A DNA stretch of 64,000 bases from Actinomortierella ambigua (GCA_016098155.1 JAAAJB010000119.1:1-64000); one strand, 5' to 3'; shown: positions 1 to 11,297, numbered from the stretch's first letter. A program made the numbers and translations. Notes: a model not told the origin generated them from the sequence alone.

Positions 1-560
1 ACTATCATTTCAAGGACGATCTCCACGTTTCCGAGGTCATCGAGCGCTACGAGCATGGTATGCGCCAGCTAATCGAGATGGGAGCCAAGCACATCTTTGT
101 GGTCGGTGGTGTCGATGTCACCAAGACCCCGTCCATGCTGACTGAGCAGGGCGAAGAAAAGGACAAGGCCGTTGAGCAGACACAGGAGCACTTGGAGGCG
201 TTCAAGAACCTGGTCCTGAAGCTGCAGTCCGAGTATGGCCGTCCCGCGTCGGATGAGAAGCCCTTCCAGTGGTGCCCAGCCGACTACAAGTACCTGTATG
301 ACCAGACACACTCGGACCGCAAGACATTTGCTCACCATGTCAACGTGGCCTGGCTCGACCCCGAGGCTCTTCTGGAGCCGCTCCGCACGACGCCCTCGGC
401 ACTCCAGGAGCTTGGCTTCACCACCTTGGACAAGGGCTGCTACAACGAGACGGACGACACAGTGTGCCCTGTCCCAGAGGAGTTTGTTTACTGGGATAGC
501 TTCCACTTGTCGACCAAGGTCCATGGAGTGGTTGCCAGCACCATCGAGAAGCTGCTGTAA
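1..560 (+). CDS. SGNH/GDSL-type lipase/esterase, C-terminal part
   Basis: The reading frame is open from the window edge (frame beginning at base 3) to TAA at 558-560, so the N-terminus lies outside. The C-terminus carries the family's last conserved block, a Trp-Asp-x-x-His arrangement (YWDSFHLS at about 500-523) in which Asp and His complete the Ser-Asp-His triad. The nucleophile block (GDS) is not in the window. Family knowledge: SGNH hydrolases of this kind are secreted or intracellular esterases acting on acyl esters of lipids or polysaccharides. The substrate cannot be told from this fragment. Two cysteines (CYNETDDTVC) close to the catalytic block could form a disulfide, which would suit a secreted enzyme. 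I am fairly sure of the fold and unsure of the activity. Confidence 0.75.
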   Translation, partial: YHFKDDLHVSEVIERYEHGMRQLIEMGAKHIFVVGGVDVTKTPSMLTEQGEEKDKAVEQTQEHLEAFKNLVLKLQSEYGRPASDEKPFQWCPADYKYLYDQTHSDRKTFAHHVNVAWLDPEALLEPLRTTPSALQELGFTTLDKGCYNETDDTVCPVPEEFVYWDSFHLSTKVHGVVASTIEKLL

Positions 561-864
561 AGAGCAGTCGCCTCCAAACAACCGGCCTACAAGTCTACAA
601 TTTAAATTATTATGTATTTTTTGCTCCTTCCCTCCTCTCTATAGTAGTACTTATCTATGAAAGCTCGCACGCACATAGAAACAACAATGAAATTTTTTTT
701 GCCTTTAGTTTTGAGTGTAGTACATAGGCGTGTGCAATCAGAATCAATGGCAGAGAAATGGGGCCGACACGGATAGTTTTTTTTAAAAAAAAATATTTTT
801 CAACTCATGATATCCTTTAAAAGAACTATCTAGCGATTACCCCCAATTGAACTGTCCTCTCCTC
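561..864. other. convergent intergenic spacer
   Basis: AT-rich 304-bp spacer between two convergent genes. It holds runs of A and T (for example around 776-800) that probably serve as 3' ends. I see no gene in it. Confidence 0.6.
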
Positions 865-1482
865 TTAAAGGTACGCAAGAGCCATGATCAACGTCGCTCC
901 CAGAACAACAACCGACTTGTCCGCACGAACCAACGAAGCTGTGCTGCCAGTCTTCTTGTCCTCAGCAACCGGCGGAGTCTTTGGCTTTGGCTGCTCCCCC
1001 TGGTCACTGCTAGGGTTGGAAGGAGCGGGGCCGGCCGGTGCCGGGTTTTTGCCAGTGCCTTGAGAAGGAGTAGGAGGGGTCGAAGGTGGGTTCGGAGACG
1101 GGCTACCGGGAGGAAGGGTGAGCGCCGGAGGCAAAATCACGCCATCGGGGCGCTCCGTCAGACGCTTGGCATTTGCGCACGCGTTCTGGGTTCGCTGGTT
1201 GACCAAGTTCCAGGCGGACTCGAGACCGCCGCGCCGCAAGTCTGTCGTGCCATCAGGGATGCAGACACAGTCCACCCAGACCTCACTGCAGGTGCTGGTC
1301 GCAGTGACGAAGGCGACCGAACAGAGCGCAAAGGACTCGTGATGTCCCACACATGTGTGCTTGTTGGTGTCGTGGCACGCTCGGTAGTAGGCATTGCACC
1401 ATTTATCGGAAATCGTCTGGGCGGAGACGGTTGCGGCGAGCGTGGCAACGGCGAGCATGGTGGGGAGCGTGGGGGTCTTCAT
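865..1482 (-). CDS. secreted Cys-rich GPI-anchored protein, unknown function
   Basis: Single-exon, 205 aa. The ORF extends upstream, but the ATG at 1482 is preferred because it opens directly into a signal peptide (MKTPTLPTMLAVATLAATVSA, then Q) and lies about 100 nt downstream of a TATAAAAG box. After the signal there is a compact domain with eight cysteines (about residues 27-115: WC, RAC, HTC, ALC, STC, VDC, VC, NAC). A Pro/Ser/Gly-rich linker follows (about 125-170), and a hydrophobic C-terminus ending LGATLIMALAYL preceded by small residues, the usual layout of a GPI-attachment signal. Inference: a wall- or membrane-attached surface protein. I do not recognise the Cys domain; even spacing of eight cysteines is common to several fungal surface families. 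No enzyme motif is visible. Confidence 0.75.
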   Translation of the reverse strand: MKTPTLPTMLAVATLAATVSAQTISDKWCNAYYRACHDTNKHTCVGHHESFALCSVAFVTATSTCSEVWVDCVCIPDGTTDLRRGGLESAWNLVNQRTQNACANAKRLTERPDGVILPPALTLPPGSPSPNPPSTPPTPSQGTGKNPAPAGPAPSNPSSDQGEQPKPKTPPVAEDKKTGSTASLVRADKSVVVLGATLIMALAYL

Positions 1483-2558
1483 GGTTGGTGCAGTGGAGAG
1501 AGGAAGAAACGAGGTGAAGAGGGGGAGCAGGAAGGAAGGGTTGTCGAGGAGTGGTTTCGTACAAGAAGTTGAGACCAAAAGGACTTTTATACTCGGAGGG
1601 GATGACAAAAGAAAAAGTAGCCGCAGACGTCCTTGGGAAAGAGCTATTCGCATGGGTCATGATAATCGCCCAGTTATCACTGAAGAATAATGTTTCATTG
1701 CTGTACGCCTCAAAGAAAGAAGAGAGGGGGATACTATTCTTCATCTTGGTACATACAATGAGCGGAGAAGAGCAGTCGACATAGAGTGGTGCGACACTAT
1801 GTAGGATTCGCGTCCTAGGCTCTGAATTTCAAATAATATGGACCGTCGACTTGTGGCGCACGCGAGATTGCAGCACGTATGCTCTCATCCTTCAAAGGAA
1901 ATGCAGGGTTTTTCTAGAGTCTCTCACCTCTTCATATGGCGCTGTGGACCATCGTGGTATTTTTGGTTTTTGGGCACCCGAAGAGGCAAAATTGAGAGGC
2001 GTAAGGTAAAGCTGACAACTCGCGACAGAATATAAAGTTCACGTTCAATAAGGGCGGCGGTCCATGGCACATCGATTCGCCTGAGTATCATACCCCTGAT
2101 GAGATCGAGACGCAGTAAACGAGAAGCCGCAGGCCATCCGTCCTATAGTCTCCATGTCTTCACAAGTTTAAATCTTACTATCAATGTCTGCGAGCCTGGT
2201 CGAGGTACCCTTTGTGGCTCATGGCCCAACATTCTCGTGCAATAATAGCATCCAAAGGCGGTAGAAAATAGCTGCATCTATTAGCGAAAGTAAATAGAAG
2301 GACACGACCCTAGCAGTATCCGGCTTCCCATAACGTCTACCATTTGGAGAGAATGGTCCAAATCTTCCAGGCGAGAGGACCACCGGGCCAGACAAGTAGC
2401 GTCCCGTCTATAAGCACGAGCGAATGGAAGATTATAGGACTCAAGGGTCTGGTAATGTTCAAAGAGGAGGAGCGAATCTAGCACTGTTTCTCGAATCACA
2501 CATTGGCAGCAGCAGACCGCACCATCTAATTGGAGGCTTCAATTCTAAGGCTATACTA
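1483..2558. other. intergenic, upstream of the Cys-rich GPI gene
   Basis: About 1.1 kb between two minus-strand genes. It contains the TATA box of the Cys-rich GPI gene near 1590 and otherwise only short unsupported ORFs. No RNA gene recognised. Confidence 0.5.
1584..1591 (-). promoter_or_regulatory. TATA box of the Cys-rich GPI gene
   Basis: TATAAAAG on the minus strand, about 102 nt upstream of the chosen ATG at 1482. It supports that start over the longer upstream ATGs. Confidence 0.6.
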
Positions 2559-3626
2559 CTATGTCCGCTCCCTTTCACGTAACTCGTCGGCCCAGCCTTG
2601 GAGCCGATCAGCACATTTGGTATAGTGATAAAGGATCTGTTGCTCCGAGTACTGCCATGCCTGCCAGTCAGGCCGATCGATGGCCGTCGTCTTACGAAAG
2701 TCGATCCACTCGCGCCAGTCTCGATTCTCGTACCCGCGCGCCAACAGAGCATCCCATTTCTCCTGGATGATACGTTCGCGGTCCTTAACAAGTGCCTCGC
2801 CATCGGGTTGTTGGCGGAGGAGCGCAAAGGCAGGGTTACTGGGGAGAGCAGTCGAGTCGAGGGTGGTGGTGCCACAGCGGCTAGCTTCGCTGGCGAACAA
2901 TTGGGCATTGTCCTGAGATGGGTCGTACTCGAGATCGACCACAATCAAGGCTCTTAAGCCCGTCCAGGGTCCGTAGGTGGGGTGCATGCTCAGGTACGAG
3001 ACTGGGTTGAAGAAGGCTAGCCCTGAAAAATGGGCCACCTGCTGGAAGCGCAAGACCTTTTCAGGAGGTGGTACAAAGCCTGTGTCTGGTGAACCCTCGG
3101 GACAACTGCCTGGAGCGGGCACCGAGGGCTTGTAATGTGAGAATGCGACCGTGAAGGGTGTGCTCGTCTTGGTCATGTTTTGGTCGATCACAAGGAGGCC
3201 GGCGTCCTGGAGGGCCTGCACGGTAACCTTGGGGATATGATGCTCGCAATAGTGGTCAATTGGATCTTTCGCCTCAACGGCCGTCAGCTTGGTGGAGTCG
3301 TATTGTCTCAGAAAAACTTCCCAGAAGGTCTTTGTGTTGGCGATGTAAATTGACAGCGTCGACCTTTGCGAGAACTCGGGCAGGGGGTTGGTTTTTCCAA
3401 CTTCAGTCTCGTTGTAGCTGTTTTGTGCGTGCAAAGAAAGAAGGCACAGACATCAGCAAAGGCAATTTTGTGTCGGAGAGGGGTGGTAGGTAGCAGAGGT
3501 ACGAGGGGGGAGAATTTACCTCTGTGCTGCAAAGGGGTGTACAATGTCAAAGCCCAGACGACCGAGCGAGGCCTGAAGCGAGGCAAGGAAGACCTCCTTC
3601 TGTTCAGGTTTGCAGAGAGGCGCCAT
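2559..3626 (-). CDS. MMACHC: MMACHC/CblC-like cobalamin-processing protein
   Basis: Two exons on the minus strand, 3626-3520 and 3417-2559 (intron 102 nt, GT-AG), giving 321 aa. The joined N-terminus reads GFDIVHPFAAQ then SYNETE, matching the GFEVYPFQ...WYN start of animal MMACHC. Further matches are the TLSIYIANT strand, DPIDHYCEHH, the MHPTYGPW turn and YSEQQILYHY. From memory of human MMACHC, the glutathione-binding arginines (161, 206, 230) correspond here to R191, R277 and R307, and the cobalamin-pocket His122 to H165; all are kept. Family role: cytosolic removal of the upper ligand of cyano- or alkylcobalamin before delivery to methionine synthase and methylmalonyl-CoA mutase. It faces GMP synthase across a 536-bp spacer. 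Dikarya generally lack this family. Confidence is high for the family; substrate range is inferred. Confidence 0.88.
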
Positions 3627-4162
3627 GGCACAATGAGATGGCGGGAAAGAGAGGGTGATGCAAATTGACGCCATTCACCACCTTCCCTCCCCCACAAAAG
3701 AAGCTCTGTTCCTGAATCGTCTTGTCTGATCAGCCCTTATTTCAAGGAGGACCACTGCTGCCTCTCATTCGCAGACATGCATGGACAAAGTCACTCTGTG
3801 GCATAGAGCGACCCCGCATCGCGCACAGCCCCCAACTGGTCACTCAACCAAGCTCATGCCCACTGCATTCGTGCTGCAATGCACTGTTCTTTTACGAGTA
3901 TGGGTCTCTGAGTCAGTCCCCTGCAGCCAAAGGAAAGACCTCCTGATTGGCTGGATTCACCCACCGCTTGCCGCTCGGTGACTGCTGTGATTGTTTTGAC
4001 CTACAATTCGCGTATAAATAGAGGGTTCACATTTTTTTTGTGAGTTTGGTTTTCTTCTTGGCTTGGGAGTTTGGAATTTGTTCTTTACCATTCACTACAT
4101 TCATAATCCCCCATCACCCTCCCCTCTCCCCTTCACCCTTCGCAAGGAACAGACAAGACACC
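3627..4162. other. divergent promoter region MMACHC / GMP synthase
   Basis: 536-bp head-to-head spacer. It carries an inverted CCAAT (ATTGG near 3946) and a TATAAATA box for the plus-strand gene. A pyrimidine-rich leader with CCCTCCCC tracts precedes the ATG. No obvious TATA box is seen on the MMACHC side. Confidence 0.6.
4013..4020 (+). promoter_or_regulatory. TATA box of GMP synthase
   Basis: TATAAATA 143-150 nt upstream of the GUA1 ATG, with an inverted CCAAT element about 70 nt further upstream. Confidence 0.6.
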
Positions 4163-5901
4163 ATGGCCGAGCAAGTGCATGAAATGTTCGACACTGTCCT
4201 TATCCTGGACTTTGGCTCGCAGTACTCCCACCTTATCGTCCGTCGTATTCGTGAATTCGGCGTCTACTGCGAGCTGTTGCCTTGCACCCAGAAGATTTCT
4301 GAGCTCGGCTGGAAGCCTGTTGGTATGGCAGCACCCCCCCTCCTCATCTTTCTTTTTTTTTTTTCGTGTCTACACTTTGTTCTGTACGAGAATTGGTCGA
4401 AAGTGGAGTCTGACCGCAAAGATCACCCTTCCTCACCTCCCGCCACACTATTCTAGGTATCATTCTGGCTGGCTCGCCCTTCTCTGTCTACGATCACGAT
4501 GCTCCCCGTGTGGACCCCGACGTCTTCACCCTGGGTGTCCCTGTGATGGGTATTTGCTATGGTCTCCAGGAGATGACCAACTACTTTGGCGGCAAGGTTC
4601 AGCCCTGCGCTCACCGTGAGTACGGCCCTGCCACGGTCAAGATCCTTCCCGCTGGTGAGGCCGATGCCCAGTCCTCGATGCTGTTTGAGGAGCTGTCGTC
4701 CGAGTCCCAAGTCTGGATGTCGCACGGTGACCAGGTCACGGAGCTGGCCCCTGGCTTCCGTTGCATCGCCACCACGGACACGGCCCCCTTCGCTGCTGTT
4801 CGCCACGTTGAGAAGCCCCTGTTTGGTGTCCAGTTCCACCCCGAGGTTACCCACTCGATTGACGGCAAGCAGATCATCAAGAACTTTGTCGTCAAGATCT
4901 GCAAGGCCCAGCAGTCGTGGACCATGAACAACTTTATTGAGAAGGAGGTCGACCGCATCCGCGCCATGGTCGGCCCCCAGGCCCAGGTCATCGGTGCCGT
5001 CTCCGGTGGCGTGGACTCTTCGGTCGCCGCCAAGCTGATGCACATGGCCATTGGTGACCGCTTCCACGGTGTCCTGGTCGACAACGGAGTGATGCGCCTG
5101 AACGAGTGTGAGCAGGCTCACAAGATGTTGGTCGACAAGATGGGCATCAACCTCAAGATCGCCGATGCCTCGGACCGCTTCCTCGCCAACTTGGCCGGCG
5201 TGACTGACCCTGAGAAGAAGCGCAAGATCATCGGTAACACCTTCATTGATGTCTTTGAGGACGAGGCCAAGTACATTGACGACCAGTGCGCTGCTGCTGG
5301 CACTCCTCCCATCGAGTTCTTGCTGCAGGGTACTCTGTACCCCGATGTCATCGAGTCGATCTCGTTCAAGGGTCCCTCGGCTACCATCAAGACCCACCAC
5401 AACGTCGGTGGTCTCAAGGAGAACATGAAGCTCAAGCTGATCGAGCCTCTGCGTGAGCTCTTCAAGGACGAGGTCCGTGAGCTGGGACGTCTCCTTGGTA
5501 TGGACGATGACCTTGTCTGGCGCCACCCCTTCCCTGGCCCCGGCATTGCCATCCGTATCCTGGGTGAGGTCACCAAGGACCAGGTCCGCATTGCCCGCCA
5601 CGCTGACTACATCTACATCGAGGAGATCAAGAAGGCTGGTCTGTACCGCAAGATTGCTCAGGCCTATGCTGCTGTCCTGCCCGTCAAGGCCGTCGGTGTC
5701 AAGGGTGATAAGCGTACGTATGAGCAGATGATCTGCTTGCGCGCCGTCGAGACGTCTGACTTTATGACCGCCGACTGGTATCCCTTCCCTTACGATGTCC
5801 TCAAGCGCATCTCGACCCGTATCTGCAATGAGGTCGACGGTGTCAACCGCGTTGTCTATGACGTCTCGTCCAAGCCTCCAGCTACCATCGAGCTCGAGTA
5901 A
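4163..5901 (+). CDS. GUA1: GMP synthase (glutamine-hydrolysing)
   Basis: Exons 4163-4322 and 4457-5901 (intron 134 nt), 534 aa; yeast Gua1 is 525. Converts XMP, ATP and glutamine to GMP, the last step of de novo guanine nucleotide synthesis in the cytosol. Class I glutamine amidotransferase domain: [17 protein letters not shown] at the N-terminus, nucleophile Cys87 in MGICYG, and His181/Glu183 in FHPEVTH. The ATP-pyrophosphatase domain follows with the P-loop SGGVDSS at 236-242. The C-terminal dimerisation domain contains the HHNVGGL and HPFPGPG motifs and ends IELE. Start choice: first ATG downstream of the TATA box, and it gives the family N-terminus. The intron falls between KPVG and IILAGSP. 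A 494-codon antisense ORF covers the gene and is a codon-bias shadow. Confidence 0.97.
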
Positions 5902-6631
5902 AAAAACAATCTGAGCCTGCTTTCCCCCCACTGTCAAACTATCCTGTCCTCCATTGGAATTCTCTAAAGCCTTGTACCATAACTTGTGGTAGTTTGTTGG
6001 TAGAAAAAGTTGATATGTTTGTTTTCATTCGCTCATTCATTTTTTGCATTTTATTTCACTGTATCCCATTGCACATTCACAATTAAAATAAACACCTTCA
6101 CACATATACAAGTAGTAAGGCTATGTGGCCTATGGACCCCAAAGTTTGTGGTCAGGCGTGTGTCGTGACAATAACAGCGGTGTATACACCGTTGTGCCTT
6201 GCTTGGAAGTTGGTGGCGTCGCCAGGATTCAAAGGGTGACATTGGAACTCTCATATTGTTTACATCTCCTTGTTATCACACACTTTGTTTTCGATACTCC
6301 GTTGCTTCCCTTTGTGTAAGGTATAGCATAGGTCTTCGGAAGGTAGGACATTGATGGATTCATCTTGGAAATTCCGAAAGACAATTTGCATTGATCAGCA
6401 TGAATCGATTCAGAGGTTGCACAAACACTCTAGATAGTGGACCAATGTGTCACTGTGGAACGCCACAATGAACGGCAAGCAAGGCGATTTGCATGTTCCA
6501 GTTTCTACTAGCGCTGACAAAACAAATTAAGCACGAAAAATGGGCCTGTGCATTCTCTCTTATTCATCCTTCCTATCATTCTTGCCTTTCGACAATACAC
6601 TCTACAAAAAAAAAAAAAAGTTTAGGTTGAT
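5902..6631. other. intergenic downstream of GMP synthase
   Basis: About 730 bp. The first part is an AT-rich 3' UTR-like stretch (TTTTTTGCATTTTATTTC near 6050). No supported gene; it ends in an A run at 6606-6619 just before a doubtful ORF. Confidence 0.5.
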
Positions 6632-7139
6632 CATGAGACACAGCTGCCGATGGTTAACGCGTGTGGCGACTTGCCCGACTATCGCCACCAATACCTCCAC
6701 TGTCACCCTCATTCGAGGCATGCACCCGCTGACAAAGGTGGAACGTATTGCTCTGGCGCCTGCCCTCACGACTATCCGATCCAGGCCGAAACCCTTCACC
6801 ATCCACGTGTCTACGAGGGTACCACCAGGAACAGCTAGATGGGTTGACTCGTGTGCTCTCTCTACGGTAGGCAGGCCGTCTCAATATGTCCGCTCGAACA
6901 TGCGAGGTGGGGCTTTCTCCAGTTGTCAACAGCAGCAGGCGAGGTTGGTGAGCCATTTCCCCATGGCCGGCGGCAAGAATAGCCACTCATTGGCCCAGCA
7001 GCCTGTTACTGCTTCTACATTTGTTGGCAGTCCATCGGCCGTTGGAACTGATAAGCCGATCACGAGCATGGCCCGTGTGGGGAGGTATGTTAAGAAACAA
7101 AAACAAACGGATTGGCATGAGCTTTATCTTCTTTTTTAA
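6632..7139 (+). CDS. hypothetical ORF, possible first exon
   Basis: Open frame of about 169 codons starting MRHSCRWLTRVATC. The first ~60 residues are rich in Arg, Thr and Ala and almost free of acidic residues, as in a mitochondrial presequence. At 7083 there is a good donor (AG|GTATGT), so the coding part may stop there and splice onward, but I could not find a convincing acceptor exon. No family is recognised. The opposite strand and the second frame are also open for part of this stretch, which weakens the case. It may be a real exon, a relic or chance. Confidence 0.25.
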
Positions 7140-8374
7140 ACGCAACATGGCCCTCACTTCAGCAATTCAAAGATGGGCTGCATTTCCTCGTGAAAGTGAG
7201 AGCAGAAATGGGTGGATCGGACGGATATGAACAGATTTGTCGGGGTCTGCCTTGACAGGCAAACCGTCCAATTTTGGACATTCTGATCTGATCAGACTGA
7301 GCATATTTTTTTTTTGTCTAACGGTGATTGATTGTTCTCAACGCTGTGCTGATTACGAACAGTAGCAGCATACACATACACACATACACATACAATCTTG
7401 ACATACCAATGTGGAGAGGTAGCGATCAAAATGAATGAATAGGTGTGGGATGGTGCAGTGCGGTGGGATATGATGATGGACGACTAAGGTCACCCTCGAC
7501 TCTTTCTCGATCTCAGTGGAGTTCACCCGCCAATTCTTCCTTTTGAACGATGTCTGAATGGAAGCTCTATTCTGAGTGGTTCTGCTCGTGAAAGTAACCT
7601 TGTTCGTTTCTTCTGAAATCGAGTCTCTGAAAGTTGGGAGAGCATGGTTGGATCAATGAGGGGGGGAGAGGGAGGTCTTAATCATTTTTGGTTTCGCTCA
7701 CCATGCGACATGACAGATAAGCTGACAGACATGCAACAAAGAGCTAGTAAGGAAGAGGGGAGGGAAGGTGGAGACATCGTGCAACATGTGCAGCAGGATG
7801 TCGTGAGACAGAAGTACGGTTAAACTCTGTCCGAGCGCACAATAGGGAACGGAGTGTTGCCGCCGCTGTCGAATTCATTCAACCGCCATATCCTGACCTT
7901 GAAAAAAATAATTGTCTCTGACAATTCAACAGTCAAAGGGCCCAAATCACCTTCACTCTCTCACCCCGCCAGATCAGGCGCGCCCTCATAATTACGTTGC
8001 TGTTTTTTTTCTTTATAAGGAAGCTCTTGGACACACTTTCTCGCACATTCTCCATTCAACTCCTCATTCAACGCTTCACTCTTTTCATTGCGCCTCTCTT
8101 CCCGCTCCTAACCTCTCACTCATTCACTCTCTCTCACTCTCTCTCTCTCTGTGTGTGTGAAAATACAACTTACTCTCCCACGGACGTTTACCCACAACAC
8201 ACTTGGAAAAAAAAATCAAGTCAAGAGCCACTGCCCTTGTCGTCATACCCTTTCCATTACCACACAAAGACCAGTTTAAAACCCACCACCCACGACGACT
8301 CGACCCTCACGTCGCCCAACACCTACTCGCCTTCACCTCAACCTCCCCCCTTGTATATCACACCCTCCACTACC
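7140..8374. other. upstream region and leader of GPD1
   Basis: About 1.2 kb. It contains an (ACACAT)-type repeat near 7375-7395, a TATAAGG-like element at 8014-8020 and a long pyrimidine-rich leader (TCTC repeats near 8125-8155) reaching the GPD1 start. No gene is seen. Confidence 0.55.
8014..8020 (+). promoter_or_regulatory. TATA-like element of glycerol-3-phosphate dehydrogenase
   Basis: TATAAGG following a T run, about 355 nt upstream of the ATG. The implied leader is long and CT-rich. Confidence 0.35.
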
Positions 8375-10726
8375 ATGCATGAAAAGGTTGCTCTCATCGG
8401 ATCCGGTAACTGGTAGGTGTAACGTCCTCAATTGCCTTATGTGTCTCGGGAGGAGAAACAGAGGCTATGCTGGAACGTAACATTAAGGAGAAAAACAAAA
8501 AAGGGTGAAAATGTCGTCTTCGTCGTATGCAGGCAAGGTGACTGACTGACTGACTGACTGGTTCTCTCTCTCCCCCTTTCTTTTTTTTCATTGTCCATTC
8601 TAGGGGATCTGCCATTGCCAAGATTGTCGGTCGTAATGTGCAACAGTTTGATCACTTTGACAATGAGGTCAAGATGTGGGTCTTCGAGGAGAAGGTCAAT
8701 GGCCGGAATCTGACCGAGATCATCAACACCGAGCATGAGAATGTCAAGTAAGTTTATTGTTCTGTCTCTCCTGACACAGGCAGGGTCGAGAGAGTGAGGA
8801 GGGGGCGGGGGCGGGCCGACCGAACTGAACATCGAGCGCTGAACAAAAGGAAAAGACACATACCACATAGAAAAAAGGTTGGGGCGCGGGGTAAGAGCGG
8901 GTTAGGGTTTTCCGCATACAAAAGCCAGGACAGAAAAAAAATTCAGAAGTAACTGGTCACCAACCGTGGAAGGATGCTTCCCCACTTTTTTTTGCTGGGG
9001 ATGTTGAGGAAGGGGGGGGGATGGGAAATTACATACAAGCCCTCGGATATGTTTCCCGCTTCTAGGGATCCACGATTGACTCTTTGACCGAAACATTCAG
9101 GCAATTAAGGCGTTATCTCCCTTGCTTTTTTGCATGGGGTTGGCGCATTGTGGATTATTCATTGCTCTCGCACCCACAACAGTACCGAAGCACGTCAGGA
9201 TATCGTCAGTCAGTACACGATGCACAGGAAGAAAAAAAAAGGCCCCTTTCACTTATGACAATGAACAGACCACACAACGTGGGCCGGAAGAGACTCTAGT
9301 TCGGAGGAGAGACAGTAACATGTGTTCGCCATGCAAACAGGACTGTGAGAGGGGAAAGACGGAGAGGGGCCGGAGAGAATGAACAAGCCGGACACAACGT
9401 CAGTCTAGTTCATTATGTACTCACTCCCGTTTTTTTTTCTTATCGGCATCAAATAGATATCTGCCTGGAATCAAGCTGCCTGAGAATATCATTGCCTGCC
9501 CTGATCTGCTCGAGACTGTCAAGGATGCCACCATGCTGGTCTTTGTTGTACCCCATCAGGTAATGTTCAGATCAACTTAACGGACACTTGTGGATGAAAC
9601 CTGGAACTCTGACCTTTGCTACCTATGGACACACCCACCACCTCTCTCAACACCATCGACATCCTCCTGCATTGCAGCGCGACTCTGCGACGAAACATGA
9701 GCCAGGATGTCCATGGCACTCTAGACTGGCTGGAGAAGAGTACCAAAAAAATGCTTTGCCAGGTCGACCAATAATGACGAGCCGCTCTCACCCTTCCAAT
9801 ATCCTGGGGCCAGGAGCGGAGGTTGGAAAGTTGGATGACCTGTATTCTCGAGGGGAGAACAATCGGCAACCATGTGTGAACCCAGCTCGTGTCGCCATAT
9901 CTTCTCCCTCTACCCTCTTAAACTTTTTTTTTCATAAAAAGAAGAGCGCCCTCTAATCTGACTTTTGGTCTCCGGATTTTTTTTATAGTTTGTTTCGAGC
10001 ATCTGCAAGCAGCTGAAGGGCAAGATCAACCCGCAGGCGAAGGCGATCTCGCTGATCAAGGGCATTGACGTCTGCGATGATGGCTTCCGACTGATCACGG
10101 ATATGATCCAAGAGTCTTTGAATGTGCGTGCATGCATGCTGTCCGGAGCCAACATTGCGACGGAGGTGGCAGAGGAGAAGTTTTGCGAGACAACGATTGG
10201 ATACCGCAACCGAGGCGATGGCGAGCTGTTCCGAGAGATCTTCCACACACCAACGTTCCGGGTCAACATCATCGAGGATGTCGTCGGTGTCGAGATGTGC
10301 GGTGCGTTGAAGAACATCATTGCGATTGGCGGTGGTTTGGTCGACGGTCTGAAGCTGGGCGCAAACACCAAGGCGGCCATCATCCGCATTGGCCTGTATG
10401 AGATGCGCAAATTCACCAAGATGTTCTACGAGGGTGTGAAGGACGAAACCTTCTTCGAGTCGTGCGGTGTCGCTGATCTGATCACGACCTGTGCCGGTGG
10501 CCGCAACCGCAAGGTCGCCGAGGCGCACGTGCTGACGGGCAAGTCCTTTGACCAGCTCGAGCAAGAGATGCTCAACGGCCAGAAGCTGCAGGGCACATCG
10601 ACGGCCAAGGACATGTACAACATCCTGATCAAGAAAGGCCTGACACATGAGTTCCCGTTAATGACCACCATCTACCGGATCTGTTACGAGGATCTGCCCT
10701 CGATCAAGATTGTTGAGGATATTTAA
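8375..10726 (+). CDS. GPD1: glycerol-3-phosphate dehydrogenase (NAD+), cytosolic
   Basis: Four exons: 8375-8412, 8604-8747, 9457-9559 and 9989-10726, giving 340 aa (human GPD1 349, yeast Gpd1 391). Reduces dihydroxyacetone phosphate to sn-glycerol-3-phosphate with NADH, feeding glycerol and glycerolipid synthesis. The first exon holds the start of the Rossmann motif, GSGNWG, interrupted by intron 1 inside the Trp codon. VVPHQF, the SLIKGID catalytic-lysine strand, [19 protein letters not shown], the [10 protein letters not shown] motif and the [11 protein letters not shown] helix all follow. There is no N-terminal extension and no visible peroxisomal PTS2, unlike yeast Gpd1, so a cytosolic location is likely. 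The second intron (709 nt) is long for this window. The gene is complete with no damage. Confidence 0.96.
8539..8560 (+). repeat. (TGAC)n microsatellite in GPD1 intron 1
   Basis: About five and a half copies of TGAC in the first intron of the glycerol-3-phosphate dehydrogenase gene. Confidence 0.9.
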
Positions 10727-11297
10727 ACGTCAACCTTTTTTTCTCAACTCTCTATAATATCACTTTTTTGTTTTTCTTTTGCGCACTTTTCACCTTTCTT
10801 TGTTTATTGTAATCTAGTCCCTATAAAACTTGATTCGCTTTCTATTCTTCCCTCTTTCGCTTTGATTGAAAAATGACTTTTCATTCTGGAAAGTTTGGTG
10901 TGTCGCAAAATAGGTACTCGTCGACGCGTCGTTCTCAGAGAGAACGAGAGACAGATAGAGAAAAGCAGAAACGTCTCGGTGTCACAAGCGAGGAGCTCAT
11001 GGCCCTGTGGTGTTCATCACGAGAACCTGAGGACACATTGAATGGCTGGATTAGCAGAATATGCGTCTCAGTGTCAGAAGACAGTTGCGTGTCACTCCAC
11101 CACGCAATGGTATTGATCACACCTCCTGGGCACAGATTTTCATTATTGCAGGCACACAGACATGTACATGCAACCAATGAAAAACCTTAATTGCCCATTT
11201 CGTCGTGCCCCAAGCTCCCCCCCTCCAATCTCCCAGGTATCTGTCTACCCCTCCCCTCCCTCTCATCCATCCGTGCTAATCACCCACAAGAAACACC
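10727..11297. other. intergenic GPD1-AAGAB
   Basis: 571 bp. T-rich 3' region of GPD1 (10734-10800), then a leader with CCCTCCCC tracts before the next ATG. No separate gene is seen. Confidence 0.55.

Noticed and set aside
4453..5937. 494-codon minus-strand ORF
   Set aside because: It lies wholly antisense to GMP synthase; the Asp/Leu/Val-rich translation is a mirror of biased codons.
9983..10648. 221-codon minus-strand ORF
   Set aside because: Antisense shadow of GPD1 exon 4.
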